From Halomonas sp. 54_146 (GTDB taxonomy: Bacteria > Pseudomonadota > Gammaproteobacteria > Pseudomonadales > Halomonadaceae): a stretch of DNA of 42,284 nucleotides. Shown in pieces: positions 1-7,893 of the stretch. The translations under genes and the position numbers were made by a program. Numbering within the stretch: the first letter of the stretch is position 1; every line of letters starts with the position of its first letter. Location of the stretch: NCBI RefSeq assembly GCF_001507855.1, contig NZ_LGEN01000032.1, positions 1 through 42,284 of the forward strand, written 5' to 3'. The notes under the pieces are model-generated. The model did no database searches and was not told where the DNA came from. It saw nothing but the letters and a program-made list of their open reading frames with translations.

Positions 1-13
1 AGAACCCCGGTAT

Positions 14-48
14 CGCTCTCCTCGCTCTGGCAACAGAGCGCGTGAGAG
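14..48. terminator. Hairpin downstream of truncated sensor gene
   Basis: A 7-bp stem CGCTCTG (23-29) / CAGAGCG (34-40) with a GCAA loop is extended by CTCTC (16-20) pairing with GAGAG (44-48). A second small dyad, AGAATC-CGC-GATTCT, lies at 54-68 and runs into the stop of the minus-strand ORF at 67. No clear T-run follows on either strand, so intrinsic termination is only a guess. Confidence 0.35.
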
Positions 49-66
49 GGGTAAGAATCCGCGATT

Positions 67-450
67 CTATTCTTTGAATGAATCGTCGGAGGGTTCAATG
101 GTACCTTCCGGGTCGGTAAAGCCGATCCATGACACCACGTTGTGATTGTCTTGCAAGCGCTCTAGCTGTTCCCGCAAAACATCCGTATTGGTGTCATTAG
201 TAAGGGCCTGCATACCTAACAGTAGTTTGACCTCTTTAATGCGCGCATCCATGCTGCGCGCCAGCTTATCGACCATTTGGTAGGTCGCTTCTGAGGCCGC
301 CTCGCCAATGTTGGCCTCCATTTGCTGTGCTGATTCCCGGGACGCCACCCAGCCAAGCAGTAGCGTAGTGGCAAACACCAAGGTGGCAATGAGCGCAATA
401 AAACGCGAGCGTAGCGAAAAGCGCGAAGACAGTGAGGGGCTAAAAAACAT
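67..450 (-). pseudogene. Truncated membrane sensor (N-terminal TM plus start of a Cache-like domain)
   Basis: The ORF encodes 127 aa. A basic N-terminus is followed by one membrane segment (about residues 17-36, rich in L/A/T/F) and then a helical stretch and the beginning of a periplasmic Cache-like sensor (VVSWIGFTDPEGTI, about 105-118). This is how diguanylate cyclases and chemoreceptors of this family begin. The reading frame stops within ten residues of that motif, before the rest of the sensor and any HAMP, GGDEF or methyl-accepting output domain. The next 66 bases to the window edge hold hairpins rather than continuing code. I read it as a remnant of a larger signalling gene. A short functional membrane protein is possible but less likely. 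No convincing ribosome binding site precedes the ATG. Confidence 0.5.
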
Positions 451-498
451 TACGAGGGGCTTTACCGTAGAAAGTGTCGAGAGCCGAATAGCGGATTC

Positions 499-516
499 GT
501 TAAGTAAATGCTTAAC
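499..516. promoter_or_regulatory. Perfect dyad GTTAAG-N6-CTTAAC (possible operator)
   Basis: A 6+6+6 inverted repeat, GTTAAG TAAATG CTTAAC, lies about 50 bp upstream of the minus-strand sensor remnant in an AT-rich spacer. The geometry suits a dimeric regulator, but no regulator gene is adjacent and the assignment is speculative. Confidence 0.25.
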
Positions 517-688
517 AGCTAAACGGCTTAATTTAAGTGATGAGAGACTTTACCGGAAAACCTCTCAATTTGCGCGACGTTTGCTGCCGGGCACTTATTG
601 TACAGCAGAGCACTTCTAACGGAGCTTAGTATTTATAATAGAACTGAACATTTGTTGTAAAACTATCAATCACTCATCGAGAAGCCAC

Positions 689-1681
689 TCACCGCGCGGC
701 TTCGGCAACAATTTCGTAGCTGCGTAAGCGGTCTGAATGGTTGTAGAAGTCGCTGTTGATCATTAGCTCGTCGGCACCGGTGCGCGTTTGGAACTCTTCT
801 AGCTGGGCTTTCACCGTCTCAGGCCCGCCAATAATCGCGGCGCCTAAAAACTGGCTGACTTGAGCCTGTTCAACCGGCGACCAGTCGAGATGCTCCACGG
901 GGGGCTGTGATTGGGTTGGTTTGCCGCGAATAAGGTTGAGAAACTTCTGCTGGGCAGTGGTGGCCAAGTAGTGCGCCATGGCATCGCTTTCAGCCGCCAT
1001 TACGGGCAGGCCGACCATCGCGTGGGGTTTATCAAGGTGTTGGGAAGGGCGGAAATTATCGCGATACAGCCGCAGCGCTTCAAACAAGTAGCCCGGTGCG
1101 AACTGCGCGGCAAACGCAAAGGGTAAGCCCAGTTTAGCCGCTAACTGAGCGCTGTAGCCGCTAGAGCCCAGTAGCCAAATCGGCACATGCGTGCCCTGGC
1201 CGGGCACCGCTTTCACGCGCTGCTGGGGTTCGGCATCATCTAAATAGCTGCGCAATTCATTGAGTAGCTGAGGAAAATCATCGACCCCGGCATGGGCGTT
1301 GCGGCGCATGGCCTGCATGGTGGCACCATCAGAGCCGGGCGCACGCCCTAAGCCCAAATCAATGCGGCCAGGATAGAGCGTTTCCAGCGTGCCGAACTGC
1401 TCGGCAATCACCAGCGGCGGGTGGTTAGGCAGCATGATGCCGCCACTGCCGACACGGATAGTGGAAGTGTGCCCGGCCACATGGCCAATCAGTACGGCGG
1501 TTGCGGCACTAGCGATGCCAGGAATATTGTGATGCTCGGCAAGCCAATAACGGGTGTAGCCCAGCCGCTCGGTTAGTTGTGCTAAAGCAACACTGTCGCG
1601 AAAAGTCTCAGCGGCGCTGCCGCCCTGGCGAATAGGTGCCAGGTCAAGAACAGAAAGCGCCGTGGAAGCGAGTTGGCTCAT
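689..1681 (-). CDS. LLM-class flavin-dependent oxidoreductase (luciferase-like, YhbW type)
   Basis: The 330-aa protein is a full-length luciferase-like monooxygenase of the single-component MsnO8/YhbW group. Family-typical signatures are visible: [18 protein letters not shown] near the N-terminus, [21 protein letters not shown] (about 44-64), [22 protein letters not shown] (about 78-99) and [12 protein letters not shown] (about 105-116). Members bind FMN or F420-type cofactors in a TIM barrel and oxidise small organics; the substrate here cannot be read from sequence. The ATG at 1681 is preceded by AGGTG at suitable spacing. It lies upstream of nothing obviously co-transcribed; the next minus-strand gene (the broken SDR) is about 210 bp away across a tandem repeat. 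Confidence 0.85.
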   Translation of the reverse strand: MSQLASTALSVLDLAPIRQGGSAAETFRDSVALAQLTERLGYTRYWLAEHHNIPGIASAATAVLIGHVAGHTSTIRVGSGGIMLPNHPPLVIAEQFGTLETLYPGRIDLGLGRAPGSDGATMQAMRRNAHAGVDDFPQLLNELRSYLDDAEPQQRVKAVPGQGTHVPIWLLGSSGYSAQLAAKLGLPFAFAAQFAPGYLFEALRLYRDNFRPSQHLDKPHAMVGLPVMAAESDAMAHYLATTAQQKFLNLIRGKPTQSQPPVEHLDWSPVEQAQVSQFLGAAIIGGPETVKAQLEEFQTRTGADELMINSDFYNHSDRLRSYEIVAEAAR

Positions 1682-1728
1682 GGTTCACCTGCAGTTTAAT
1701 CGTTGATGGCGTGCAAAATAGTCAGTGG

Positions 1729-1795
1729 CTTAGCCTTTAACTACTTAGCCTCTAACTACCTAGCCTTTAACTACTTAGCCGCTAACTACTTAGCA
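1729..1795. repeat. 15-bp tandem repeat, about 4.5 copies
   Basis: Units CTTAGCCTTTAACTA (1729-1743), CTTAGCCTCTAACTA (1744-1758), CCTAGCCTTTAACTA (1759-1773) and CTTAGCCGCTAACTA (1774-1788) are followed by a partial CTTAGCA. The array lies in the spacer upstream of the flavin oxidoreductase. It has no spacers, so it is not a CRISPR. Two of the units carry the TTTAAC core seen in other arrays of this window. Confidence 0.9.
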
Positions 1796-1895
1796 CGCTT
1801 GGTAACCACACGTTATGCGGTCAGTGCTGATGAATTGCAAGGTGTGTGAACCGTTTTAGCGGCAACAGTTCGGGGGTACGCTCGCTAATGTTCAT

Positions 1896-2583
1896 TCAGC
1901 TGGCGGAGTCTGCAACCGGCGGCGTAGGGCGAATGAGAATCTCGTTGACGTCCACATGAGCAGGTTGTAGCAGTGCATAGACAACGGCATTGGCGATATC
2001 GCGATCTTCCAACGAATACTCGGGCGGTTCATCAAAAAACGGGGTATCAACCATGCCAGGTTCGATCAAGGTAACGCGCATGCCGGTGCCGCGTAGCTCT
2101 TCACGCAGGTTGTAGCCAATCCCCGTGACTGCCCATTTTGTGGCGCTGTACATGGAGCCGGGAATGGTCGTGCGCCCTGCCGCTGAACCGGTCAATAACA
2201 CGTGGCCTTTGCTGCGTTTAAGGGCCGGTAAGCATGAGGCCAACGCCATAAATATTGGTGAGAATCATCTCTCGCCATGTTGCGTGGTCGGCGCTGCTAA
2301 AGCCACCGGGGGAACCGCCTTGGCCGGCATTGGCAAAAACTGCATCTAGGCGGCCAAAGGTTTCAAGCGCCTGTTCAACCATGGCGTGCTGCTGCTCCAT
2401 ATTGGTGACATCCATCTCACAGGTAAGCACATTCTCTGGCCCCAGTTCCTGTGCTAGCGCGGTGAGCTTATCGTTAGAACGGGCGGCTAATACCAGTTTG
2501 TAGCCTTCACGAGAGGCGGCTCGAGCGGTGGCTGCGCCAATGCCGCTGGATGCGCCGGTGATCAATAACACGCCTTTATGCAT
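1896..2583 (-). pseudogene. SDR-family oxidoreductase, frameshifted
   Basis: Two overlapping minus-strand frames together make one classical short-chain dehydrogenase. The first (start ATG 2583, AAGGAG ahead) carries the NAD(P)-binding TGASSGIG (about residues 10-17), the NAG motif and the LTNIYGVGLM helix. It then goes out of frame near 2235 and stops at about 2218. The second frame carries LPALKRSKGHVLLTGS with the catalytic Ser, and YSATK with the catalytic Tyr and Lys. In relatives about four residues separate the GVGLM-type segment from LPAL; here one base does, consistent with loss of about 11 nt between two nearby ATGC-like words. Every active-site residue survives, so the lesion looks recent, or could be a sequencing error. 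Confidence 0.8.
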
Positions 2584-2663
2584 GGAAAGCACTCCTTGTT
2601 TGCGTTACTCGGTAAGCCTTTAGCATGGCTAAGGTGATGCTTTCCTGCAAATTAAGCCGGCGG

Positions 2664-3683
2664 TTAATCGTGCAGGTAGACCGCGTCAATATCGAGCGTG
2701 GAGCGGTTGCCAATAGCGTCAAAATGCTCGCTTAGCCAACGTTCAGCCGCTGCTTGGCCTTGCTCAAATAGGTGGCATAAAAAAGGCCACTCTGAGTTGG
2801 ATTTGCTAGAAACAGAGAGCCCATCAAGCGCCTGATCCCCACTAATACGGTGGAACAGCGCCTGTTGGTAGCAATTTTCAATGCCTTGCTCATCAAGGGC
2901 ATGTTTGAGCAGTCCGATCGTCCGAATCTCTTTAATCAGCGCTGAATTAAACGTGATTTCGTTGAGGCGGTTCATAATAGCGGCTGCTGATGTAGGCACT
3001 TCATTACGACTAATGGGGTTGATTTGGATGAGTAGGATATCCCGCGCACTGCACTCTTCCATTAACGGAAACAGTGCGGGGTTGCCCATATAGCCGCCGT
3101 CCCAATAGGCTTCGCCATCGATTTCTACTGCTTGGAACATAAAGGGTAAGCAGGCAGAGGCCATCACGGCGTCAGCACTCATTTCTTCGCGCCGGAATAC
3201 GCGCTGTTTTCCGGTACGCACGTTGGTGGCTGCCACAAATAGCTTTAACTGTTGGCACTGTCGAACGCGTTCAAAATCAACATGGCTGGCGACTATATCG
3301 CGTAGCGGGTTGATGTTTAGCGGGTTGAGTTGATAGGGCGAAGCCACCCGGCTTAACAGATCCATGGCAATGTAGCCAGGGGAGTCGTCCAGGCTCCAGT
3401 TTCCTGTCAGCACACTCATGGGAGAGCGACGAATGGGGCTTGCCATGCCTGCTCGGCTGACGGCTTTCCAGAAGTCATGCAGCGCTTGCCTGGCGGTCTC
3501 TTTGTCGCCCCGAGTCAGCGCATCGGCCATCACTACGCCGTTCATAGCGCCAGCGCTGGTGCCACTAATACCTTCAATTTCAATTCGCTCATCCGCCAGT
3601 AGGCGGTCTATTACCCCCCACGTATAAGCGCCGTGCGCGCCACCGCCTTGTAATGCGAGATCCAGCTTTTTGACCTGTGCCAT
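2664..3683 (-). CDS. Patatin-like phospholipase family protein
   Basis: From ATG 3683 the protein is 339 aa. It shows the patatin oxyanion signature LALQGGGAHGAY (about 9-20), the nucleophile elbow GTSAG (41-45, Ser43) and the DGG of the Ser-Asp dyad (about 195-197, in AYWDGGYMGN). This is a complete bacterial patatin-like serine acylhydrolase, expected to cleave acyl esters of membrane or storage lipids; no signal peptide or membrane segment is evident from this start. Start choice is uncertain: an in-frame ATG at 3698 adds MGKKH, and the frame stays open to a TTG at 3776, but the long version would run into a 14-bp repeat array and has no ribosome site. I prefer 3683 or 3698. Confidence 0.85.
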   Translation of the reverse strand: MAQVKKLDLALQGGGAHGAYTWGVIDRLLADERIEIEGISGTSAGAMNGVVMADALTRGDKETARQALHDFWKAVSRAGMASPIRRSPMSVLTGNWSLDDSPGYIAMDLLSRVASPYQLNPLNINPLRDIVASHVDFERVRQCQQLKLFVAATNVRTGKQRVFRREEMSADAVMASACLPFMFQAVEIDGEAYWDGGYMGNPALFPLMEECSARDILLIQINPISRNEVPTSAAAIMNRLNEITFNSALIKEIRTIGLLKHALDEQGIENCYQQALFHRISGDQALDGLSVSSKSNSEWPFLCHLFEQGQAAAERWLSEHFDAIGNRSTLDIDAVYLHD

Positions 3684-3764
3684 ATGCTTTTTTCCCATTG
3701 CGACTAGTGAAGAAGGTGGTTGCAGTGCCGTCAGCATGGCATAGGCCGCGAGGGAAGACGAAAA

Positions 3765-3806
3765 GCTATTTAACAAACGCGATTTAACAAAGGCTATTTA
3801 ACAGCT
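3765..3806. repeat. 14-bp tandem repeat, 3 copies
   Basis: Units GCTATTTAACAAAC (3765-3778), GCGATTTAACAAAG (3779-3792) and GCTATTTAACAGCT (3793-3806) lie just upstream of the patatin gene, in the divergent spacer with the chemoreceptor. All three share the TTTAACA core. Confidence 0.85.
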
Positions 3807-3954
3807 GATGCAAAAGGTAATGCCAAAATCCTATTGGCCTAAACGAAAGAGTGTGGTCGACTGCACGCGATAAGATTAGAAAAAGTTTACGTCAACGTCA
3901 TTTGTTGCTGTAAATGAATGACTAATAAAAAACGTTACAAGGGATTTGGTGAAC

Positions 3955-5721
3955 ATGATAAAAAAAGATGCACGCTTTAGTTTGAGTCTGCAGGCGAAAA
4001 TGGTGGCTTTAGTATTGCTCCCAATGCTGTTTTTGGCCTTAGTGTTTTCAGCGCTGGAAGTGCGTAACTCAATAGCGAATATGCAAGAAATGCTGGAAGA
4101 ACAGCGTGAAGTGCTGGTGAGTGAACGCGAAACCACGGTGCGCTATTTGGTAGAATCAGCGCGCAATGCGGTATCGCACCTGGTCAACCATGCCTCGCTT
4201 AGCCAATCAGAAGCGCAGCAGCAGGCTCAAGACATTCTTCAGAACTTCCGTTTTGGCAATTCTAATTATGTTTTCGCTTTTAATTTTGATGGCACTGCAC
4301 GGGCGATGGCCGCTGCGCCGGACCGCGTGGGCACAAACATGCGGGGGCTGGTCGATAGTGAGGGCAATACCTTTGTTGATGACTTAATCAAGCGCGCCCA
4401 GACAGGTGATCAAAGCTTTTATGATTATCAGTGGATAAACCCCGCGACCGGTGAAATTGAATCAAAGCACTCAATGGCGATTGCCATTCCCGAGTGGGAC
4501 TGGATGATTGGAACCGGCATCTATCTAAGTGATATAGACACAACCTTAGCCCAGGTGGAAGCTCTTGCGTGGCAAGAGTTTCGTCGTGACCTCATTGCCA
4601 AGGGGGTTGTGACGCTTGTGCTGTTGTTAGTCGTAGGGATGCTGGCAGCGTGGCTGGTTAAGCGTGCGCTAAGTTCGGTGAAACGTGCTGCCGCCGCCAT
4701 GCACGATGTTGCCACCGGCGAGGCGGATTTAACCCAGCGCCTCACCGTGGAGCGCAATGATGAAATTGGCAACTTGGCGCAGCAATTTAACGCGTTTGTC
4801 GAGCGAATGCAGGTCACTCTCCAAGATGTGCATCGCACTACCCAAACGGTGCTGCTTGCTTCGCAAAATATCGATCAAAGCACCAATGAATTAGCTACAC
4901 GCACTGAGCAGTCATCGGCTAATTTGCAGCAAACGTCTTCGTCTATGGAAGAGATTACCTCTACGGTTCACCACACCACTGAAGCTGCCGAGCAAGCGTC
5001 TCAGTTATCACAGGGTGCTGTCGATGTGGCTCGTAAAGGTAGCTCCGCTATGCAGCGTGTCGAGCATACGATGGGCGAAATTAATCAGTCAGCCACGCAA
5101 ATTGCCGACATTATTACCATGATTGACTCGATTGCTTTTCAAACCAATATTCTGGCGCTGAATGCGTCGGTGGAAGCTGCGCGTGCCGGAGAACATGGCC
5201 GCGGTTTTGCAGTGGTGGCCGAAGAGGTGCGTAACCTCGCCAGCCGGTCGAGTGATGCTGCTAGTGAGATTCGTCAGTTAATCGATAGCTCGCTGGTGCG
5301 TACTCGGGATGGCGCAACGCTGGTGCGTGAAGCGGGCACCACCATGCAAGAGATTGTTGATAGCGTGACTCGTGTCACCGATGTGATCGCCGAGATAAGT
5401 GCGGGCGCGCGGGAGCAGAGCGCTGGTATTAGAGAAGTTAATACGGCGGTAGCCGAGATGGATTCAATGACCCAGCAGAACTCCTCCATGGTTCAAGAGA
5501 GTGCTTCGTCAGCACAGCGGCTACGTGCAGGTGCAGAGCACCTTTCTCACTTGCTTGATTCGTTTGAACTAGGTCAGTTTGAAACCGCTGCGCTGGCGGA
5601 CACTTCTTTTCAACGTAGCTCTTTTCAACGTAGCTCTTTGCAAAACAGCGCTTTGCAAACTGGCAAGCCAGTGCCACGCGCTATCTCTCAGCAGCGTCAC
5701 GATGAGTGGGAGGCGTTCTGA
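3955..5721 (+). CDS. Methyl-accepting chemotaxis protein with single Cache domain
   Basis: The 588-aa inner-membrane chemoreceptor has TM1 at about 14-36 and a periplasmic single-Cache sensor at about 45-195 ([24 protein letters not shown] strands and WMIGTGIYL). TM2 follows at about 213-235, then HAMP, then a complete cytoplasmic signalling hairpin whose tip reads [19 protein letters not shown]. Single-Cache receptors of this type often bind small carboxylates or related metabolites; the ligand here is unknown. The C-terminus ends in DEWEAF, matching the xWxxF tether by which CheR and CheB dock on high-abundance receptors. ATG 3955 is chosen because AAGGGA lies 10 bp upstream; a GTG at 3949 is a less good alternative. 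It converges on the CZB protein. Confidence 0.93.
   Translation: MIKKDARFSLSLQAKMVALVLLPMLFLALVFSALEVRNSIANMQEMLEEQREVLVSERETTVRYLVESARNAVSHLVNHASLSQSEAQQQAQDILQNFRFGNSNYVFAFNFDGTARAMAAAPDRVGTNMRGLVDSEGNTFVDDLIKRAQTGDQSFYDYQWINPATGEIESKHSMAIAIPEWDWMIGTGIYLSDIDTTLAQVEALAWQEFRRDLIAKGVVTLVLLLVVGMLAAWLVKRALSSVKRAAAAMHDVATGEADLTQRLTVERNDEIGNLAQQFNAFVERMQVTLQDVHRTTQTVLLASQNIDQSTNELATRTEQSSANLQQTSSSMEEITSTVHHTTEAAEQASQLSQGAVDVARKGSSAMQRVEHTMGEINQSATQIADIITMIDSIAFQTNILALNASVEAARAGEHGRGFAVVAEEVRNLASRSSDAASEIRQLIDSSLVRTRDGATLVREAGTTMQEIVDSVTRVTDVIAEISAGAREQSAGIREVNTAVAEMDSMTQQNSSMVQESASSAQRLRAGAEHLSHLLDSFELGQFETAALADTSFQRSSFQRSSLQNSALQTGKPVPRAISQQRHDEWEAF
5607..5636 (+). repeat. In-frame 15-bp duplication in chemoreceptor tail
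   Basis: TTTTCAACGTAGCTC occurs twice in tandem (5607-5621, 5622-5636), giving [10 protein letters not shown] in the flexible linker between the signalling hairpin and the C-terminal pentapeptide. It is a length-neutral slippage event in a tolerant linker. Confidence 0.85.
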
Positions 5722-5796
5722 GTACGTGACGTCTCAGCAAAAGCGATGTCTCAACAACAGCTATCCTGATCAATAGCGCCTGTTCTTGGGGCAGCC

Positions 5797-6894
5797 TTAA
5801 GGTGCATCTGCTAGCGGTGAGTGACTGCCAGAGGGGGAGGGAGCTTCATAGATGGCGTATTCCATTAGCACATCGAGATGTAGGGCTAGCTGCTGGCTGG
5901 CTTCTTCCATCTCACTTAAGGCCGCTAGTTGACCGCTGTGATTCCCTTCCTGGGCAAACGTAAGCGCCTCAGCGCCACGTTTATGCATACGGCGATGGGG
6001 GGCTGTGAGCGCCCGATAAGCATCGGTGCGGGCATAGCGCTGGTAACCTTCGCCTTGAAGGTGCCAGCGCCCTAGCCGGCATTGGTGGTCGTCTTCAAGC
6101 AGGGTTTCAGGGTTTGCTGACAGCAGCTGCTTATAAAGCCGGCATTTCCATACCGCATGATCCAGTTTAGCGGAATGCAGAAAAGCCGCTGTCGCGCTGT
6201 GATGAATGATTTTGTGCATATGTCGCGTTTGGTCAGAAAGCTGCTGCACGCTATATCTGGCCATTTTCGCAAAGTGGGCTAGTTCATCTTCTGCCTGGCG
6301 CGTTTTAACCAACGCTTGAGAATGCTCTCTGACTTGGCTGTTGATTTTTTCCATCAGCAGGCTGAGTTGGTGGCTCAGTTGGTGCATATTAAGCGCCAGG
6401 CGGTGAACATCCTCTGCGATGGTTGTTAATCCAGGTGACTCCTGGCTTTGGGCTGTCTCTAGCGCTGCGTTAACCGCCAGCGTTTGAGCGTGACCGGCAT
6501 TGCGCGCCAGAGCGACCTGTAACTGGCTAAGGGCGTGCAGCGTTTTAGCAAGCACCAACGGCGAGGTGGGTGGGTCTTCTGTATGCTGATTGGTTTGGAG
6601 GCGTTGGTGCAGGGTATCCACTGCTTGTTCGGCAGCCGCAATAAGCGTAAACGTTTCGGCCAGGGTCGCGCTCTCACCGGCAAGCTGGTCGGCATACTCT
6701 TCAATACCGCTATTGAGGGAGGCAAGCATATCGGCCCCTCTGGCTTGCAACATGCTGATAGAGGGTACGGATTTCATCAGGTTTAACAGACGGCAGCTAG
6801 GGGAGGTCGTTGCGGCGTCAAGCTGAGCGCGTAAGCTTGAGACCTCCTGTTCTAGGCGGCGAATTTTTTGATACGGATGCAAAAAGGTGAACAT
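5797..6894 (-). CDS. Soluble CZB-domain protein with degenerate chemoreceptor-like helices
   Basis: From ATG 6894 (AGGTG 9 bp upstream) the product is 365 aa with no convincing membrane segment. An N-terminal coiled coil (KIRRLEQEVSSLRAQL) leads to long helices that include NAALETAQSQESPGLTTIAEDVHRLALN, a recognisable but degenerate version of the chemoreceptor hairpin tip. The C-terminal 110 residues are a chemoreceptor zinc-binding (CZB) domain with the expected 3His/1Cys ligands: LDHAVWK, the Cys of CRLGRW, and two His in PHRRMHK. CZB domains sense zinc and, in some receptors, hypochlorous acid. The hairpin differs from the consensus, so coupling to CheA/CheW is uncertain. An upstream in-frame TTG at 6921 has no ribosome site. 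Confidence 0.8.
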   Translation of the reverse strand: MFTFLHPYQKIRRLEQEVSSLRAQLDAATTSPSCRLLNLMKSVPSISMLQARGADMLASLNSGIEEYADQLAGESATLAETFTLIAAAEQAVDTLHQRLQTNQHTEDPPTSPLVLAKTLHALSQLQVALARNAGHAQTLAVNAALETAQSQESPGLTTIAEDVHRLALNMHQLSHQLSLLMEKINSQVREHSQALVKTRQAEDELAHFAKMARYSVQQLSDQTRHMHKIIHHSATAAFLHSAKLDHAVWKCRLYKQLLSANPETLLEDDHQCRLGRWHLQGEGYQRYARTDAYRALTAPHRRMHKRGAEALTFAQEGNHSGQLAALSEMEEASQQLALHLDVLMEYAIYEAPSPSGSHSPLADAP

Positions 6895-6934
6895 GGCAGA
6901 GACACCTACGGCAGATAGCAATATTTTGTATTAA

Positions 6935-7075
6935 TTTGTCACAAAGTATTGCAGAGGGTTCCCCTGTACGCCTGATTTAACGCCCGACAATGACGAAATT
7001 GAGCGGCTGATCACCGCCAAGACTGAGTTTATTAACGCTTACCTTTACTATAAAGCCCAGGCCTTAGCGGCGGGC
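6935..7075 (+). pseudogene. Possible coding remnant
   Basis: The spacer after the CZB gene stays open in one plus-strand frame and gives a peptide that looks coding in composition (NDEIERLITAKTEFINAYLY, followed by YKAQALAAGK). It has no start codon and runs into the 3' end of the opposing L,D-transpeptidase gene at 7064. I do not recognise the family. It may be the fossil of a deleted gene or chance. Confidence 0.25.
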
Positions 7076-7786
7076 AAGCTGCGTAGCGGTAGCCGTACAA
7101 CCCAAAAATGCGGAGGTGGCAAGCCACTCTGCATCAGGGTAGTAAGCGAAGACATATTGGTCTTCCTTTAGGCTATCGATCAGCGGATACGTCACATCTT
7201 CACGCACCGCAGGGCAGCCATGGCTGCGTCCGAGCCGCCCTGTTTGGTTAATGAACGCATCACTTACGTAGTCAGCGCCGTGGATGACGATGGCGCGCTC
7301 AAATGCCAGGTCGTTAACGTTAGGTTCAAGGCCTTCCAAACGCAGTGAGTAACCATTACGCCCGTAATAGCTATTCATGGTGCGAAACAGGCCAAGACTG
7401 GATTGGTGGCTATCGGGGGTATTGGAAAACGTTTCAGCCTGGGCGTCGCCGGAACCCTGCCCGTGAGAGACTAATTCTTCGAAGAGCAGCTTGTGCTGGT
7501 GCAAATCAAATACCCACAGGCGCGGCTGGGTAGACGGCAGGGAGTAATCGATCACCGCTAGGCGTTCGGCGTTGGGTTCGGCGCAGTTGAGGGCTTGAGC
7601 GGCTAAACGCAGCGCTTCAGGTGTGGCCTGCGGGGCTAGCTGTAGTAGCTGATGATGCAAGGGAAGTATGCCGGGTGGTGGCGTTGAACCTACTTGGGCA
7701 ACGAAGCTGGCAGCGTGTAGCGGTAACGACAACAATGTTAAAGGCAGTGAAAATAGTAACGTAAATAGAGATGAGCGAAGCGCCAT
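7064..7786 (-). CDS. Murein L,D-transpeptidase catalytic-domain protein (YkuD_2 type)
   Basis: The 240-aa protein starts with a typical Sec signal peptide (hydrophobic about 8-24, cleavage after LHA). A YkuD_2-type L,D-transpeptidase domain occupies about 75-220. The catalytic signature is intact: IVIHGADYV (His169) and GRSHGCPAV (Cys191). Such periplasmic enzymes form or exchange meso-DAP cross-links in peptidoglycan or attach proteins to it; the exact reaction is not predictable from this subgroup. It is divergently transcribed from the larger YcbB-type L,D-transpeptidase across a 107-bp spacer, so the two probably share a control region. No strong ribosome site precedes the ATG. Confidence 0.85.
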   Translation of the reverse strand: MALRSSLFTLLFSLPLTLLSLPLHAASFVAQVGSTPPPGILPLHHQLLQLAPQATPEALRLAAQALNCAEPNAERLAVIDYSLPSTQPRLWVFDLHQHKLLFEELVSHGQGSGDAQAETFSNTPDSHQSSLGLFRTMNSYYGRNGYSLRLEGLEPNVNDLAFERAIVIHGADYVSDAFINQTGRLGRSHGCPAVREDVTYPLIDSLKEDQYVFAYYPDAEWLATSAFLGCTATATQLARR

Positions 7787-7893
7787 ATCAATCGATCCCG
7801 CAGGTAATATCCGTCATGATGAAGGGTAGCCGACTAAGACAAAAAGAATGGGTCGGCGAGTGTGGGTGATTATAGTAACGCAAGGAGAGGGCG

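Noticed and set aside
14..48. Integron attC site or transposon end at the window start
   Set aside because: The hairpin lacks the R'/L' core sites of attC, and no integrase or transposase is nearby.
308..619. Plus-strand ORF over the sensor remnant
   Set aside because: Antisense to the remnant and its spacer, with no ribosome site and unlike any protein I know.
1729..1795. CRISPR-like array
   Set aside because: Units are only 15 bp and directly adjacent, with no spacers and no cas genes.
3840..3875. Sigma-28 flagellar promoter for the chemoreceptor
   Set aside because: A GCGATAA resembles the -10, but no TAAA-type -35 lies at the required spacing.
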